Positions 62,924 to 64,000 of a stretch of 64,000 bases of DNA are shown here, piece after piece. The stretch's first letter is position 1; every line of letters starts with the position of its first letter. The notes beneath the pieces are model-generated. The model ran no database searches and had not been told where the DNA came from. It saw only the letters and a program-made list of their open reading frames with translations. The DNA comes from Halalkalibacter okhensis (GTDB lineage: Bacteria > Bacillota > Bacilli > Bacillales > Bacillaceae_D), in assembly GCF_000787375.1 (NCBI RefSeq), contig NZ_JRJU01000013.1, positions 1 through 64,000 of the forward strand, written 5' to 3'. The position numbers and the translations under genes are program-made.

Positions 62924-63571
62924 TTATCTATAATTTACTTTCATAATAATTTCATCCGCTTCTTCTTGTGTGATACCAAATTTTTCTGCAGTTCGTATCA
63001 CCGCTTCTTCATCATCCATTCCTTCATTATAGACAAGAGTTGTCCAATAGAAGTAGACATCTAGCTCTTCTGCAGTAGGATATTCACCTTGTTCATAATC
63101 TTTCGGTAACTTTTTTCCTGTTGCTGAACCGAAGTCAAATACGAATTCGTGCGTTGAGTAATCGCCTGCTACAACGTCAGCTGCCTTAGTCCAATCTCCT
63201 TTTGGGGCATATTCGAATTTGGCCAATGTATAGCCTTTGCCTACTTGCCGTTCATCATCAATAACCCAAACAACAACGGCATTAAATTCCTTCCCTTCTT
63301 TCGCTTCCTCTACCACATCCATAACGATAGCTTCAATTGCTTCCTTCCCAATATAAATGTTACTTGGAACAACCCAATAGGCAAATCTTATAGTATTTCC
63401 ATTGCTCAAGTCTTCTTCTTCAACAATTGTATAACTAGGAACACCTTGTTGATTTTCTTCTGCCATCTCTTTCTCTGTTGTTGTTGTTGCTGTTGCTTCT
63501 GCACATGTCCATACAAGCAATAGACTTATTAAAAGAAAGCTCCGATACATCATCTTCTTTTTCCTATTCAC
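62924..63571 (-). CDS. Exported hypothetical protein, 215 aa
   Basis: GTG 63571 with GGGGG upstream. A signal-like N-terminus (SFLLISLLLVWTCAEATA) is followed by a low-complexity Thr/Ala run and a folded acidic domain (VVPSNIYIGKEAIEAIVMDVVEEA, WVIDDERQVGKGYTLAKFEYAPKGDW). The C-terminal half (YFYWTTLVYNEGMDDEEAVIRTAEKFGITQEEADEI) looks helical. The cysteine does not sit in a standard lipobox. The central block resembles the DUF4875-type extracytoplasmic domain, with low confidence. Confidence 0.6.
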   Translation of the reverse strand: MNRKKKMMYRSFLLISLLLVWTCAEATATTTTEKEMAEENQQGVPSYTIVEEEDLSNGNTIRFAYWVVPSNIYIGKEAIEAIVMDVVEEAKEGKEFNAVVVWVIDDERQVGKGYTLAKFEYAPKGDWTKAADVVAGDYSTHEFVFDFGSATGKKLPKDYEQGEYPTAEELDVYFYWTTLVYNEGMDDEEAVIRTAEKFGITQEEADEIIMKVNYR

Positions 63572-63776
63572 TTTTTAACCCCCTTGATTTTTTACAAGAG
63601 TTCACCATGTATAAAAATGTGAATTCTTCTCTCTTTTAATTCTGCGTCGGAATACTTTTTTTTATCATAAATTTATATAAATAATTAGATTGTAACGATA
63701 AATCTAATTAAAAACCTTTGAGTTTTATTTTCGTCTGCCTTTTCTCATGTACGAAAAAAACAATCATTATATCTCT

Positions 63777-64000
63777 TTAGGTATTTGGTAAAAGGATCGT
63801 AAAGGTTGTGCCCACTCCGTATGTACTTTTGACTTGAATTTCTCCACCATGCAGTTCAATCAATTGTTTCGTAATGGCTAATCCTAACCCACTGCCGCCA
63901 TGTTTCGTTGAACGAGATTGATCTACTCGATAAAATCGTTCCCATACATAATCTAGATCTTTAGCAGGAATACCTTCTCCATTATCTTGTACGGTAATTG
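63777..64000 (-). CDS. Sensor histidine kinase, C-terminal fragment
   Basis: Stop TAA at 63777-63779; the frame runs off the right edge. The visible part is the ATPase domain: ITVQDNGEGIPAKDLDYVWERFYRVDQSRS, then HGGSGLGLAITKQLIELHGGEIQVKS and VGTTFTILLP. The DNGEGIP and GSGLGLAI boxes are intact. The N-terminal sensor part is outside the window. Confidence 0.85.
   Translation of the reverse strand, partial: ITVQDNGEGIPAKDLDYVWERFYRVDQSRSTKHGGSGLGLAITKQLIELHGGEIQVKSTYGVGTTFTILLPNT

Noticed and set aside
62924-63571. Lipoprotein call for the exported 215-aa protein
   Set aside because: The only cysteine near the signal is preceded by VWT, which does not fit a lipobox.
1-64000. CRISPR arrays, tRNA or rRNA genes, complete insertion sequences
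   Set aside because: No regularly spaced repeats, cloverleaf genes or transposase frames were seen on either strand.

Overview
The window is AT-rich chromosome from an endospore-forming member of the Bacillaceae. The evidence is a complete gerPABCDEF spore-coat operon, yunB, a lysine 2,3-aminomutase (kamA), Bacillus-type Shine-Dalgarno sites (GGAGG) and many gene families typical of Bacilli (DUF3231, YfhD, YdbC/PC4, UPF0316, DUF4269, FosB, Med-like BMP protein). The beta-lysine genes (kamA, ablB), which make an osmolyte, fit a salt- or alkali-tolerant species. The species cannot be named from the sequence alone. No rRNA, tRNA, CRISPR array or complete insertion sequence was seen.

Layout. 1-5.65 kb: a gene fragment, an HD-GYP protein, an S41-type lipoprotein, two tiny membrane proteins and a large serine recombinase whose reading frame breaks at an A7-T-A7 tract. 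This may be one end of an integrated element, because the recombinase abuts a kamA that stops abruptly after about 345 codons. 5.65-9.2 kb: truncated and frameshifted kamA with a recognisable sigma-54 promoter, a DUF3231 protein, and a monomeric sarcosine oxidase gene frameshifted in a C8 run. 9.3-12.7 kb: yunB, an Hsp20-like gene and gerPA-F behind a sigma-K-type promoter. 12.8-15.3 kb: a MotA/MotB-like pair strongly resembling ZorA/ZorB of the Zorya anti-phage system but without ZorC/D/E. 15.5-26.7 kb: aldo/keto reductase, GNAT enzymes, a membrane-anchored Lon-type protease, an SgrR-like regulator, DinB and FosB proteins, a cytoplasmic sensor kinase and an RDD protein. 26.8-30.6 kb: ablB, a sigma-54 activator and cardiolipin synthase on one strand. 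30.7-38.7 kb: M50-like protease, nitroreductase, a permease with a damaged start, an MmcB-like nuclease, a CBS-ACT protein and a SUV3-like RNA helicase coupled to a 71-residue protein. 38.9-42 kb: a Na/Pi cotransporter with a PhoP-box array, and DUF3892. 42.1-46.6 kb: acetamidase and a solitary PglX-type adenine methyltransferase. 47-52 kb: a sensor kinase with a Med-like binding protein, and an SLC13 transporter. 52-59 kb: cold-shock protein, YceI, diguanylate cyclase and small membrane proteins. 59-64 kb: UPF0316 protein, PHA synthase with a small partner, cytochrome P450, an exported protein and the C-terminus of another sensor kinase.

Two themes stand out. First, the beta-lysine pathway is split: kamA carries the sigma-54 promoter, while the sigma-54 activator sits with ablB 20 kb away, and kamA itself is broken next to a recombinase. 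Second, two defence-type modules (ZorAB-like motor, PglX) occur without their usual partners. Four apparent one-base indels lie between 4.8 and 15 kb, three of them in homopolymers, so either this region is decaying or its assembly needs checking. A palindrome built on GTGTCCCAAAAGGT recurs four times, each time at gene ends.
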